Source: DASUBN01 sp036000105 (lineage in GTDB: Bacteria > Pseudomonadota > Gammaproteobacteria > Natronospirales > REEB76). Taken from it: a DNA stretch of 64,000 bases. Position 1 is the stretch's first letter. The number at the start of each line of letters is the position of its first letter. Shown here piece after piece: positions 50,625 through 59,558 of this stretch. The stretch lies in assembly GCA_036000105.1 (NCBI GenBank), contig DASYGE010000007.1, positions 107,171 through 171,170 of the forward strand, in the 5' to 3' direction. The translations under genes and the position numbers were made by a program. The notes under the pieces are model-generated. The model was not told where the DNA came from. It worked only from the letters and a program-made list of their open reading frames with translations, and made no database searches.

Positions 50625-51700
50625 GTCTGTACCGCTGGAACACGGTGCTGGGTCAGGGCCCACTGCACATGCTCCCGCACCAGCGCGGAAGGGTGCGACT
50701 CCTGTTTCTTGAGAGCGCCGACCACCTCATCTGAAGTCGCCGCATTGCCGAGGCCCACGGCGATGTTCCGCAACCATGACTCGTAGCCCACTCGTCTGAG
50801 CGCGCTGCCCTCGGTGCGTTTCAGGAATTCTTCCTCGCTCCAGCCGAAGAGCGCCGCGAGTTTCGGCCCATCCAGTCCCTGGCGCGGTGCGAAATCCTTC
50901 TCCGCCGCCACCACGGCGAACTTGTTCCAGGGGCAGAAGAGCTGGCAGTCGTCGCAGCCGAACACCCGGTTGCCCATGGGTTTGCGGAACTCCTCCGGGA
51001 TCGAGCCTTTGTATTCGATGGTGAGATAGGCGATGCAGCGGCGCGCGTCCAGCTGATAGGGGGCGACGATGGCGGCCGTGGGGCACACGTCCATGCAGGC
51101 GCTGCAACTGCCGCAATGATCCGCAGCGGGCGCATCTTTCGGCAGCGGCAGATCGGTGAACAGTTCCCCCAGGAAGAACCAGGAACCGGCGTCCTTGTTG
51201 ATGAGGTTGGTGTGCTTGCCGATCCAGCCCAAGCCCGCGTCCCGGGCGAGGGGTTTCTCCAGCACCGGCGCGCTGTCGGTGAAGGCCCGGTAACCGAAGG
51301 GGCCGGTCTCCTCCTGGATGCGGTCCGCGAGCTTCTGGAGTTTGCCGCGCAATACCTTGTGGTAATCGCGGCCTAAGGCGTAGCGGGCGAGATAGGCCCG
51401 GTCCGATTCCTCCAGCAGCTGCTTCGTCGTGTCTGTTTCCCCCTGCCAGTAATCCATGCGTGCCGAGATCACCCGCAAGGTGCCAGGCAGGAGTTCGTCT
51501 GGCCGGCTGCGGCGGGTGCCGTGGCGCTGCATGTAGTCCATCTCGCCGTGGTGGCCGGCTTCCAGCCAGGCCAGGAGTCGCAGTTCATCTTCCGGCAATT
51601 CCACCCCGGCGATGCCCACCTGCTGGAAGCCGAGTTCGTTCCCCCAGCGTTTTATGCGGGCGGCGAGGGCATCGAAATCAGCTATGGCAGGGGGCGGCAT
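50621..51700 (-). CDS. queG: Epoxyqueuosine reductase
   Basis: The enzyme has 359 residues, cobalamin-dependent, and makes queuosine in tRNA. The two 4Fe-4S motifs are CGSCSACMDVCPTAAI and CDDCQLFCPWNK; EEFRKPMGNRVFGC is the conserved link. The C-terminal HEAT-like region holds ALRRVGYESWLRNIAVGLGN. It is divergent from nnr, as in E. coli. Confidence 0.96.
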   Translation of the reverse strand: MPPPAIADFDALAARIKRWGNELGFQQVGIAGVELPEDELRLLAWLEAGHHGEMDYMQRHGTRRSRPDELLPGTLRVISARMDYWQGETDTTKQLLEESDRAYLARYALGRDYHKVLRGKLQKLADRIQEETGPFGYRAFTDSAPVLEKPLARDAGLGWIGKHTNLINKDAGSWFFLGELFTDLPLPKDAPAADHCGSCSACMDVCPTAAIVAPYQLDARRCIAYLTIEYKGSIPEEFRKPMGNRVFGCDDCQLFCPWNKFAVVAAEKDFAPRQGLDGPKLAALFGWSEEEFLKRTEGSALRRVGYESWLRNIAVGLGNAATSDEVVGALKKQESHPSALVREHVQWALTQHRVPAVQT

Positions 51701-51721
51701 AAGGCTATATATAATGCCTGT

Positions 51722-53200
51722 ATGCCTGCGTTACCCGAAACACTTTTCACCGCCGCACAAGTGCGCGAGCTGGATCTGCGCGCCATGGAGAAGGGCGGCA
51801 TCCCGGCCCAGGACCTCATGCAACAGGCTGGCGTAGCCGCTTGGCAGCTCCTTAGCCTGCAATGGCCCGCTGCCACGCGCATCCTGGTGCTCTGCGGCGC
51901 CGGCAACAACGCCGGCGATGGTTATGTGGTGGCGGAGCAGGCCCTCAGCCAAGGGCGGGCCGTCAGGCTCGTGACTCTGGGAGATAGCGATCATCTGCCT
52001 GCAACCGCTGCCGGGATGCGCGGCCGCTATCTGAAGGCGGGCGGCAAAGAAGAGAAGTTCGCCGGCAGCTTGCCGGAAGCGGACGTGGTGGTGGACGCCT
52101 TGCTCGGCACCGGACTCGATCGACCCTTGAGCGGCGATTGGCTGAAGGCGGTGCAGATGCTGAATGCTTCAGGCCGGCCGGTGCTGTCTCTGGATATCCC
52201 CAGCGGCCTCAATGCCGACACCGGCGCGGAGCTGGGTGTGGCCGTGCGTGCCCAGGTGACCCTCACCTTCATCGCCCTCAAAGCCGGTATGTTCACCGGC
52301 GCGGGCCCCGAATGCTGCGGGCTTCTGCGCTTCGACGATCTCAAGGTGCCGGAGACACTGTCTGCCGATATGGCGCCGCGGGCTTTGCGCCTGCGCAGCA
52401 GCGGCATGCGCGGAGCGAAATTACCCCGCCGTCCGCGGGATTCCCACAAGGGGGATTTCGGTCACGTGCTCGTGGTAGGCGGCGATCACGGCATGGGCGG
52501 GGCCGTGCGTCTCACGGCGGAAGCCGCCTTGCGTTGCGGAGCCGGTCTCGTGAGCGTCGCCACCCGTGCTGCCCATGTGGATGCGCTGCTGGCCGGCCTG
52601 CCGGAAGCCATGGTGCGGGGTGTAGAGAGACCGGAAGATCTGAGCCCCATGCTGGCGCGCGCCGGCATCGTCGCCATCGGCCCGGGTCTGGGTCAGGACG
52701 TATGGGGCCAGAGCCTGTTGAAACAGGTACTGACCAGCTCTTTACCCTTGGTAGTGGACGCCGATGCGCTCAATCTTCTCGCCCAAGCGCCCCAGAAGCG
52801 CGGCAACTGGATACTCACACCCCATCCCGGTGAAGCCGGGCGTCTCTGGGGCACCGATACCGCTGCGGTGCAGCACGACCGCTACGCTGCCGCGGAAAAC
52901 CTGGCGCGGCGTTTCGGCGCCGTCACGGTATTGAAGGGCGCCGGCAGCCTGATCGCCGTCGCCGGCGAGACTACCGCCGTCTGCACCGCGGGCAATCCCG
53001 GCATGGCGGCGCCGGGCATGGGCGATGTGCTGACGGGTGTCATCGCCGCCCTCGCGGCCCAGGGTCTTTCGCTCGCGGATGCCGCGCGCATGGGTGTCTA
53101 TGTACACGCCTCTGCCGGAGACCTCGCGGCGCGCCAGGGCGAACGCGGGCTCATGGCCCGGGATCTCATGGAGCCCCTGAAGCGCCTGGTGAACGTCTGA
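51722..53200 (+). CDS. nnr: Bifunctional NAD(P)HX epimerase/dehydratase
   Basis: The protein has 492 residues from the ATG at 51722. The N-terminal YjeF epimerase domain has VLCGAGNNAGDGYVVA and DALLGTGLDRPLSG. The C-terminal ADP-dependent dehydratase domain has GDFGHVLVVGGDHGMGGAVRLTAEAALRCGAGLV, DADALNLLA, LTPHPGEAGRL and GNPGMAAPGMGDVLTGVIAAL. It repairs hydrated NAD(P)H. It overlaps tsaE by one base. Confidence 0.96.
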   Translation: MPALPETLFTAAQVRELDLRAMEKGGIPAQDLMQQAGVAAWQLLSLQWPAATRILVLCGAGNNAGDGYVVAEQALSQGRAVRLVTLGDSDHLPATAAGMRGRYLKAGGKEEKFAGSLPEADVVVDALLGTGLDRPLSGDWLKAVQMLNASGRPVLSLDIPSGLNADTGAELGVAVRAQVTLTFIALKAGMFTGAGPECCGLLRFDDLKVPETLSADMAPRALRLRSSGMRGAKLPRRPRDSHKGDFGHVLVVGGDHGMGGAVRLTAEAALRCGAGLVSVATRAAHVDALLAGLPEAMVRGVERPEDLSPMLARAGIVAIGPGLGQDVWGQSLLKQVLTSSLPLVVDADALNLLAQAPQKRGNWILTPHPGEAGRLWGTDTAAVQHDRYAAAENLARRFGAVTVLKGAGSLIAVAGETTAVCTAGNPGMAAPGMGDVLTGVIAALAAQGLSLADAARMGVYVHASAGDLAARQGERGLMARDLMEPLKRLVNV

Positions 53201-53664
53201 TGCGGCTCGCCCTGGCGGACAGTATCGCCACGGAAGCGGCGGGTGCGCACTTGGGCCCCTTGCTGCCTGCGGGCGAGATGGTGATCTATCTGCAAGGCGA
53301 TCTGGGTGCCGGCAAGACCACCCTGGTGCGAGGTCTGTTGCAGGCCCTGGGTCACGTGGGGCGGGTGCCCAGCCCCACCTATACTCTGGTGGAGCCTTAT
53401 AGCCTCGGCAAGCTCGAACTCAAACACCTGGACCTCTACCGCATCGCCGATCCGGAGGAGCTGGCATACCTTGGTATCCGTGACATGGGCGGCATCCTGC
53501 TCGTCGAATGGCCGGAGAAGGGTGTGCACTTCCTGCCGCCGCCAGACCTGGTCTGCCGGCTGGATACCGCCCCCCCAGGGCGGGTGCTGGAAGCCGAGGG
53601 TAAGACCGAAGCGGGGAGGGCCTTGTGTCGGGCCTGGGGTTCCGCGGCAGGCCTGAAATCATGA
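53200..53664 (+). CDS. tsaE: tRNA threonylcarbamoyladenosine biosynthesis ATPase TsaE
   Basis: The protein has 154 residues. The P-loop is LQGDLGAGKTTLVRGLL, with SPTYTLVEPY and HLDLYRIADPEELAYLGI following. It drives TsaD in t6A modification of tRNA. The start (53200) overlaps the nnr stop, so translation is coupled. Confidence 0.95.
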   Translation: MRLALADSIATEAAGAHLGPLLPAGEMVIYLQGDLGAGKTTLVRGLLQALGHVGRVPSPTYTLVEPYSLGKLELKHLDLYRIADPEELAYLGIRDMGGILLVEWPEKGVHFLPPPDLVCRLDTAPPGRVLEAEGKTEAGRALCRAWGSAAGLKS

Positions 53665-53716
53665 GGTCTGACTCTAAGATAAGCATGTATCTCTTTAAAT
53701 CTAATAATAAAAACAG

Positions 53717-53744
53717 TTGAAAACCTTCTTGGATGGTGTATAAC
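53717..53744 (+). promoter_or_regulatory. Sigma70 promoter candidate for amiC
   Basis: TTGAAA (53717-53722), 16 nt and TATAAC (53739-53744), preceded by an A/T-rich stretch (53690-53716) that could act as an UP element. It lies 36 nt before the GTG start at 53780. Confidence 0.6.
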
Positions 53745-53779
53745 TTATAAACACCGGCGGTTCCGGGAGGGTGTTCTGC

Positions 53780-55027
53780 GTGCGGGGATCGAAACTCTTG
53801 ATGGCAGCTCTGCTGCTAGCCCCCCCTTTCGCTCTGGGCGCTTCGGCTCCCGTGGAGCTTGATGCCCTGCGGCTGGACGCGACTCCTGCCCGTACCGAAC
53901 TCGTCCTGTCTCTCTCCGCGGTCACCGAACACAGCCTCTTCACCTTGGTCCACCCGGACCGCATCGTCATAGACGTGGATAACGCCGCTCTCAAAGCTGC
54001 TTTGCCTGCGGGGCAAGGCATCGTGAGTGCGCTGCGCAGCGGCATGCACGACAACAATTTGCGCCTGGTGCTGGATCTCAGCGGCCACGCCACGCCCCGC
54101 AGCATCCTGCGTCAGGGTGCCAGCGGACCGGAACTGGTCATCGATCTCTATCCCGCCGGGGCGCCGGTGCTTGAGCCAGTCACGCTCGCCGCCGCTGCCC
54201 CCGCCGCCGATACCGCGAGCCTCACGCCCCCGCCGCCGGCCCACAGCCGCGACATCGTGGTGGCCATCGATGCCGGCCACGGCGGCAAGGATCCGGGTGC
54301 CCACGGTCCCCACGGCGCTATGGAGAAGAACGTCACGCTCGCGGTGGCCCGCCGGCTCGCGGAGCTGGTGGATCAGCAACCGGGTATGAAGGCCGTGCTG
54401 ACCCGTGACAGCGATGTATACGTGGACCTCAAGGAACGTTTCATGCGGGCCCGTCGCGCCAATGCGGACCTCTTTGTGTCCATCCATTGCGACGCCTCCC
54501 GCGACCATAGCGCCGACGGGGCCACCGTGTACGTGGTCTCCGAGCATGGCGCCACCACCGAACATGCCAAGTTCCTCGAGCGTCAGGAGAACGACGCCCT
54601 GGTGGGCGGAGTGGATCTCAAAGGCCTTCCACCCGAGGTGAAATCCGTGGTGGTGGACATGTCCCAATCGGCGGTCATGGGCATGAGTTTCGAGGTAGGT
54701 GATAGCGTGGCGAAGCAGCTCGCCGCCATCGGCGCCATGCACCGCAACAGCGTGCAACAGGCGGGCTTCTTGGTGCTGAAAGCCCCGGACGTGCCCTCCA
54801 TGCTCATCGAGACCAACTACATCACCAATCCCCGCACCGCCAAGCTGCTCCAGTCGCCGGATTATCAGCAGCAGCTGGCCAAGGCCATCCTCACCGGCGT
54901 GGCCGCGTACTTCGACCGTTATCCGCCGCCCGGTACCGCGCTTGCTCTGCAGAAACAGCGGGCCGGTCAGCCCCAGGATACGGCGGTGGACCGTATCGGC
55001 TACGCGGCGGACTCCGGCCGCAGATGA
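53780..55027 (+). CDS. amiC: N-acetylmuramoyl-L-alanine amidase (AMIN plus Amidase_3)
   Basis: The protein has 415 residues from the GTG at 53780, spaced 9 nt after GGGAGG; a GTG at 53771 is too close to it. A signal peptide precedes an AMIN domain (about 28-115). The Amidase_3 zinc site is in VAIDAGHGGKDPGA, MEKNVTLAVARRL and SIHCDAS, and the catalytic glutamate is in MLIETNYITN. It splits daughter cells by cleaving peptidoglycan stems. It has no C-terminal LysM. Confidence 0.95.
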   Translation: MRGSKLLMAALLLAPPFALGASAPVELDALRLDATPARTELVLSLSAVTEHSLFTLVHPDRIVIDVDNAALKAALPAGQGIVSALRSGMHDNNLRLVLDLSGHATPRSILRQGASGPELVIDLYPAGAPVLEPVTLAAAAPAADTASLTPPPPAHSRDIVVAIDAGHGGKDPGAHGPHGAMEKNVTLAVARRLAELVDQQPGMKAVLTRDSDVYVDLKERFMRARRANADLFVSIHCDASRDHSADGATVYVVSEHGATTEHAKFLERQENDALVGGVDLKGLPPEVKSVVVDMSQSAVMGMSFEVGDSVAKQLAAIGAMHRNSVQQAGFLVLKAPDVPSMLIETNYITNPRTAKLLQSPDYQQQLAKAILTGVAAYFDRYPPPGTALALQKQRAGQPQDTAVDRIGYAADSGRR

Positions 55028-55145
55028 TCCAGTGCGGGTTTCCCGCGCCCGTCTGCTTGGTTGATCCGCGCTTGAAATAGCGGACCTAAGGCCCAAACTC
55101 CCATGTTGTAAGCTAGGCCTCTTTTTTAAGGCCTGCCGGACCTGC

Positions 55146-56930
55146 ATGCCCATCCGCGAACTCCCGCCCCAGCTCGTGAACCAGATCGCCGCCGGCGAAG
55201 TGGTGGAGCGGCCCGCATCCGTCATGAAGGAACTGCTGGAGAACGCCCTGGACGCCGGTGCCACCCGTGTGGAGCTGGACGTGGAGGCGGGGGGCGTGAA
55301 ACTCATCCGCGTGCGCGACAACGGTGGCGGCATCCCCCAGGATGACCTGCCCCTCGCGGTGGCGCGCCATGCCACCAGCAAGATCGGCAGCCTCGAGGAC
55401 CTGGAGCGGGTCGCGACCCTGGGGTTCCGCGGTGAGGCTCTGCCCAGCATCGGTTCCGTGGCGCGCTTACAACTCACCTCCCGTACGGCGGCATCCGAAC
55501 ACGGCTGGCGCATCGAAGGGGACGGCCACGGGAACTATGCGGCACCGGCGCCCGCCGCCCATGCCCCCGGCACCAGCGTGGAAGTGCGGGATCTGTTCTT
55601 CAACACCCCTGCGCGGCGCAAATTCTTGAAGAGCGAACAGACCGAGTTCGGTCATCTGGATACGGTGGTGCGGCGCATCGCCCTCGCACGTCATGGCCTG
55701 GATCTTGAGCTGCGCCATAATGGCCGGCCCATGCTGGCGCTGCGGGGTTCCGCGGACGAGGCGGGCATCGCCCGGCGGCTGCAGGAATTAGTGGGTCCGG
55801 AATTCATCGAACACGCATTCCATATACGCCAGATATCCGCGGGTCTAAGCCTCTCCGGCTGGCTCGCGCGCCCCACCTTCTCCCGCAGCCAGGCGGATCT
55901 CCAGTATTTCTACGTCAACGGTAGGGTGGTACGGGACAAGCTCCTGGCTCATGCCGTGCGCTTAGGCTTCCACGACGTGTTGTTCCACGGCCGGCATCCT
56001 GCTTACGTGCTGTATCTCGAACTCGATCCGGCGCGAGTCGATGTGAACGCTCACCCGGCGAAACACGAAGTGCGATTCCGGGACAGCCGCCTGGTGCACG
56101 ACTTCGTGTTCCGCACAGTGGAGGAAGCGCTGGCCGGCACCACGCCTCAGGTCGCGGGCGGCGCCATGCCCACGGTCGGACCTACCTCACAGTCTGCTCA
56201 CCAGCATCCCTATAGTGATGGCCAGCGTCAGGGTTCCATGCAAGTGGGCGACATGCTCGCCGCCTACGGCGCGCTACATGGATCAGCTACCGAGATATCT
56301 CCTCCTGGATTTTCCGCGCCTAACCTAGTGTCACCCGAATCCGGTGTACCGCCTTTAGGTTATGCCTTGGCGCAGCTGCACGGCATCTACATCCTGGCGG
56401 CCTCGCCAGAGGGTCTCGTGCTGGTGGACATGCACGCGGCCCATGAGCGCATCACCTATGAACGCATGAAAGCCGCCTTGCATCAGGGCAGCGTGGTGAC
56501 CCAGCCCTTGCTCGTGCCGACACCGGTACCTGTGAGCCGCCGTGAGGCGGATCTGGCGGAAGCCGAGGGCGAAGCGCTCGCCGCCAACGGTTTCGTGGTG
56601 GAGCGGCGCGGACCGGAGTCCCTCGCCATCCGCGAAGTGCCCGCGCTCCTGGTACGGGAAGACACGGTCAAGCTCCTGCGTGATCTCCTGGCGGACCTCG
56701 CGGAACACGGCGAGAGCCGGCGGGTGGGCGAATCCCTGGAGCGGGTGCTCGCCACCTCCGCCTGCCATACTTCCGTACGCGCACACCGGGAACTGACCCT
56801 CGCCGAGATGAACGCCTTGCTGCGCGACATGGAGCGCACGCCCCGGGCGGATCAGTGCAACCACGGCCGCCCCACCTGGACACGACTCAGTCTTCCCGAA
56901 CTCGATCGGCTGTTCCTACGCGGCCGCTGA
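55146..56930 (+). CDS. mutL: DNA mismatch repair protein MutL
   Basis: The protein has 594 residues. The GHKL ATPase domain has NQIAAGEVVERPASVMKELLENALDAGA, DNGGGI, ARHATSKI and GFRGEALPSI. The C-terminal domain has VDMHAAHERITYERM, which matches the DQHA(x)2E(x)4E endonuclease motif with Met for Gln, and CNHGRPTW. So this MutL may nick DNA itself, unlike E. coli MutL, which relies on MutH. The next gene, miaA, starts 3 nt later. Confidence 0.97.
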   Translation: MPIRELPPQLVNQIAAGEVVERPASVMKELLENALDAGATRVELDVEAGGVKLIRVRDNGGGIPQDDLPLAVARHATSKIGSLEDLERVATLGFRGEALPSIGSVARLQLTSRTAASEHGWRIEGDGHGNYAAPAPAAHAPGTSVEVRDLFFNTPARRKFLKSEQTEFGHLDTVVRRIALARHGLDLELRHNGRPMLALRGSADEAGIARRLQELVGPEFIEHAFHIRQISAGLSLSGWLARPTFSRSQADLQYFYVNGRVVRDKLLAHAVRLGFHDVLFHGRHPAYVLYLELDPARVDVNAHPAKHEVRFRDSRLVHDFVFRTVEEALAGTTPQVAGGAMPTVGPTSQSAHQHPYSDGQRQGSMQVGDMLAAYGALHGSATEISPPGFSAPNLVSPESGVPPLGYALAQLHGIYILAASPEGLVLVDMHAAHERITYERMKAALHQGSVVTQPLLVPTPVPVSRREADLAEAEGEALAANGFVVERRGPESLAIREVPALLVREDTVKLLRDLLADLAEHGESRRVGESLERVLATSACHTSVRAHRELTLAEMNALLRDMERTPRADQCNHGRPTWTRLSLPELDRLFLRGR

Positions 56931-56932
56931 CT

Positions 56933-57877
56933 TTGAAGAAGCCAGTAGCGATACTGTTGATGGGTCCGACCGCGTCGGGCAAGACCGCTCTCGCGGTGGA
57001 ACTCGTGAGACATCTCGGCTGCGAGATCGTGAGCGTGGATTCCGCCATGGTCTATCGCGGCATGGACGTGGGCACCGCCAAGCCTGGGCCGGAGACCTTG
57101 GCCGTAGCGCCGCACCGGCTCATCGACATCCTTGACCCCACCGAAAGTTATTCCGCCGCGCACTTCCGCGCCGATGCGCTCGCCGCCATGGGCGAGATCA
57201 GCGCCGCGGGGCGCATACCGCTGCTCGTCGGCGGCACCATGCTGTATTTCGACGCTTTGCAACACGGCCTGTCGGAGCTGCCTTCGGCCGATCCGCAGAT
57301 CCGCGCCGCGCTGGACGCACGCGCCGCAGGCGAAGGCTGGCCGGCGTTGCACGCCGAGCTCGCGCATCTCGATCCCGTGGCTGCTGCGCGCATCCATCCC
57401 AACGATCCACAGCGCATCCAGCGTGCGCTCGAAGTTTGTTACATTTCAGGGCGTCCACTTTCGGAACTCCAGGGCCGTAGTGCGGTCGAATCGGGCGAGT
57501 ACCGGTACGTCAAACTAGCGCTCGCACCAGTTGAACGTGTGGTGTTGCACGGAATAATCGAGCAGCGCTTCGGGTCCATGATGACCAAGGGGTTCCTCGA
57601 AGAAGTCGTGCACCTCAGGGGGCGCGGCGACCTGCATCCGGGACTGCCTTCCATGCGTGCGGTGGGTTACCGCCAGCTGTGGCAGCACCTGGATGGAGAG
57701 TGCGATCTCGAGGAAGCAGTGCGGCGCGGCGTGGTAGCGACACGGCGTTATGCCAAACGCCAGCTTACCTGGCTGCGTTCCGAACCAGACGTAACATGGT
57801 TTGACAGCGGCGCAGCGGAACTCGCGGAACAAGTGCGTGCCCGTGCCGCGCAGCAGGCCACGGGAACAGGTGTGTAA
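56933..57877 (+). CDS. miaA: tRNA dimethylallyltransferase
   Basis: The enzyme has 314 residues if it begins at TTG 56933, close to the E. coli length. The P-loop is ILLMGPTASGKTALAVEL, DSAMVYRGMDVGTAKP and VGGTMLYFDAL follow, and PNDPQRIQRALEV and GYRQLWQHL are conserved. It adds the dimethylallyl group to A37. It sits between mutL and hfq in the conserved order. Confidence 0.95.
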   Translation: MKKPVAILLMGPTASGKTALAVELVRHLGCEIVSVDSAMVYRGMDVGTAKPGPETLAVAPHRLIDILDPTESYSAAHFRADALAAMGEISAAGRIPLLVGGTMLYFDALQHGLSELPSADPQIRAALDARAAGEGWPALHAELAHLDPVAAARIHPNDPQRIQRALEVCYISGRPLSELQGRSAVESGEYRYVKLALAPVERVVLHGIIEQRFGSMMTKGFLEEVVHLRGRGDLHPGLPSMRAVGYRQLWQHLDGECDLEEAVRRGVVATRRYAKRQLTWLRSEPDVTWFDSGAAELAEQVRARAAQQATGTGV

Positions 57878-57885
57878 TATTGCTG

Positions 57886-57894
57886 TGATATAAT
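57886..57894 (+). promoter_or_regulatory. Extended -10 promoter candidate for hfq
   Basis: TGATATAAT (57886-57894) is a TGn plus a perfect TATAAT, 77 nt before the hfq ATG. No clear -35 box is present. Confidence 0.5.
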
Positions 57895-57970
57895 TGGAGC
57901 TATCATGTACAGAAACATTGGCCTGCCAAACCAGTCCAAGTCAGTTATAACGACAACAAGGAGAAGCACC

Positions 57971-58237
57971 ATGGCCAAAGGTCAATCCCTGCAGGAGCCG
58001 TTCCTGAACGCGCTCCGGCGGGATAAAGTGCCCGTCTCGATCTATCTTGTGAACGGCATCAAACTCCAGGGACAGATCGAATCTTTCGATCAGTTCGTGA
58101 TCCTGTTGAAGAACAGCGTGAGCCAGATGGTCTATAAGCACGCGATCTCCACCGTGGTTCCCGGCCGGCACGTGAACGTGGGCACGGCGTCTGACCAGGA
58201 AGGCGATGCTCCTACAGAAGGCGGCGAACATCATTGA
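57971..58237 (+). CDS. hfq: RNA chaperone Hfq
   Basis: The protein has 88 residues from the ATG at 57971, with AAGGAG before it. The Sm1 motif is VSIYLVNGIKLQGQIESFDQFVILLK and Sm2 is VYKHAISTVVP, which form the hexameric ring that pairs small RNAs with mRNAs. A short acidic tail follows. It is followed by hflX 23 nt later. Confidence 0.98.
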   Translation: MAKGQSLQEPFLNALRRDKVPVSIYLVNGIKLQGQIESFDQFVILLKNSVSQMVYKHAISTVVPGRHVNVGTASDQEGDAPTEGGEHH

Positions 58238-58260
58238 AGACGCCGAGTTGAGGTACGGGT

Positions 58261-59544
58261 TTGTTTGAACGCCCGAAGAGCGGTGAACGCGCCGTTCTGG
58301 TTCACCTCAACCTGGACCCCGCCACCGGTGAAGCTCTGCTTGCGGAGTTCACCGAGTTGGCGCGGGCCGCCGGCGCCGAAGTCCTCGAGACCATCAGCGG
58401 CAACCGCCACATCCCCGAGCCGCGTTACTTCATAGGCGCAGGCAAGGCCGGTGAAGTAGCCGAGCGGGTCAAGGCGCTCAAAGCCGATCTCGTACTGGTC
58501 AACCATGCCTTGAGCCCCAGCCAGGAACGCAACCTGGAGAAGCTCCTGAGCTGCCGGGTGCTGGACCGCACCGGCCTCATCCTGGATATCTTCGCGCAAC
58601 GCGCCCGCACCTTCGAAGGCAAACTGCAGGTGGAGTTGGCCCAGCACCGGCACATCGCTACGCGCCTGGTGCGCGGCTGGACCCATTTGGAGCGGCAACG
58701 CGGCGGCAGCATCGGCCTGCGCGGTCCCGGTGAGACGCAGCTGGAGATAGACCGTCGCCTCATCGACAAACGCATCCAGCAACTGGAGAAACGCCTCGAT
58801 CGCGTCGGCGAACAACGCGAGCAGGGCCGGCGCACCCGCCAGCGGCACGACGTGCCCACGGTGTCGGTGGTGGGTTACACCAATGCCGGCAAATCCACCT
58901 TGTTCAACGCGCTGACCGGTTCCGGCGTGTTCGTGGCCGATCAGCTGTTCGCCACACTGGATGCCACCTTGCGCCGATTGGATCTCGGCGACGCCAACCA
59001 CGCGGTATTGGCCGACACGGTGGGTTTCATCCGCGAACTGCCCCATGACCTCGTGGCTGCCTTCCGTTCCACCTTGCAGGAGACCGGCGAGGCCGCGCTG
59101 CTCCTGCACGTGGTGGATGCGGGCGATCCCGAGCGCGATACCTACATCGAGACCGTGAACGGCGTGCTGAAGGAGATCGGCGCCGAGAACGTGCCGCAGA
59201 TCGAGGTGTTCAACAAGATAGACCTGACCGGTCAGCCGGCGGGGGTGGAGAAGGGCCCTGACGGCGAAGTGCGCCGCCTGTGGCTCTCTGCCCAGACCGG
59301 TGAGGGCCTGGATCTCCTGCGTGCCGCCATCTCCTCGCGCTTGCGCGGCGATACGGTGCATGGCTGGCTCAAGCTCGGACCCATGCAGGCGCGTGCCCGC
59401 GCAGCGTTCTTCGACCTCGGCGCAGTACGCGACGAGAAGGGTGACGATGACGGCGGCTACCTCCTGAAAGTGGAACTGCCGCGTCGCGAATACCAGCGGC
59501 TCTGCCGGCGCGAGGGGCTGGAACCCTCGGCGCTCACGGCCTAG
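58261..59544 (+). CDS. hflX: Ribosome-associated GTPase HflX
   Basis: The protein has 427 residues and probably starts at TTG 58261 (FERPKSGERAVLV), with GAGG 7 nt before it. The N-terminal ND1 domain (about 1-180) and a charged linker lead to the G-domain with VGYTNAGKSTLFN, LFATLDAT, ADTVGFIRELP and FNKIDL. It rescues stalled ribosomes. Next is hflK, 14 nt later. Confidence 0.95.
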   Translation: MFERPKSGERAVLVHLNLDPATGEALLAEFTELARAAGAEVLETISGNRHIPEPRYFIGAGKAGEVAERVKALKADLVLVNHALSPSQERNLEKLLSCRVLDRTGLILDIFAQRARTFEGKLQVELAQHRHIATRLVRGWTHLERQRGGSIGLRGPGETQLEIDRRLIDKRIQQLEKRLDRVGEQREQGRRTRQRHDVPTVSVVGYTNAGKSTLFNALTGSGVFVADQLFATLDATLRRLDLGDANHAVLADTVGFIRELPHDLVAAFRSTLQETGEAALLLHVVDAGDPERDTYIETVNGVLKEIGAENVPQIEVFNKIDLTGQPAGVEKGPDGEVRRLWLSAQTGEGLDLLRAAISSRLRGDTVHGWLKLGPMQARARAAFFDLGAVRDEKGDDDGGYLLKVELPRREYQRLCRREGLEPSALTA

Positions 59545-59558
59545 GACAGGGTCTCGCG

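Noticed and set aside
53816..55513. Long minus-strand frame across amiC and mutL
   Set aside because: It crosses two well-supported genes on the other strand and has no domain or ribosome site.
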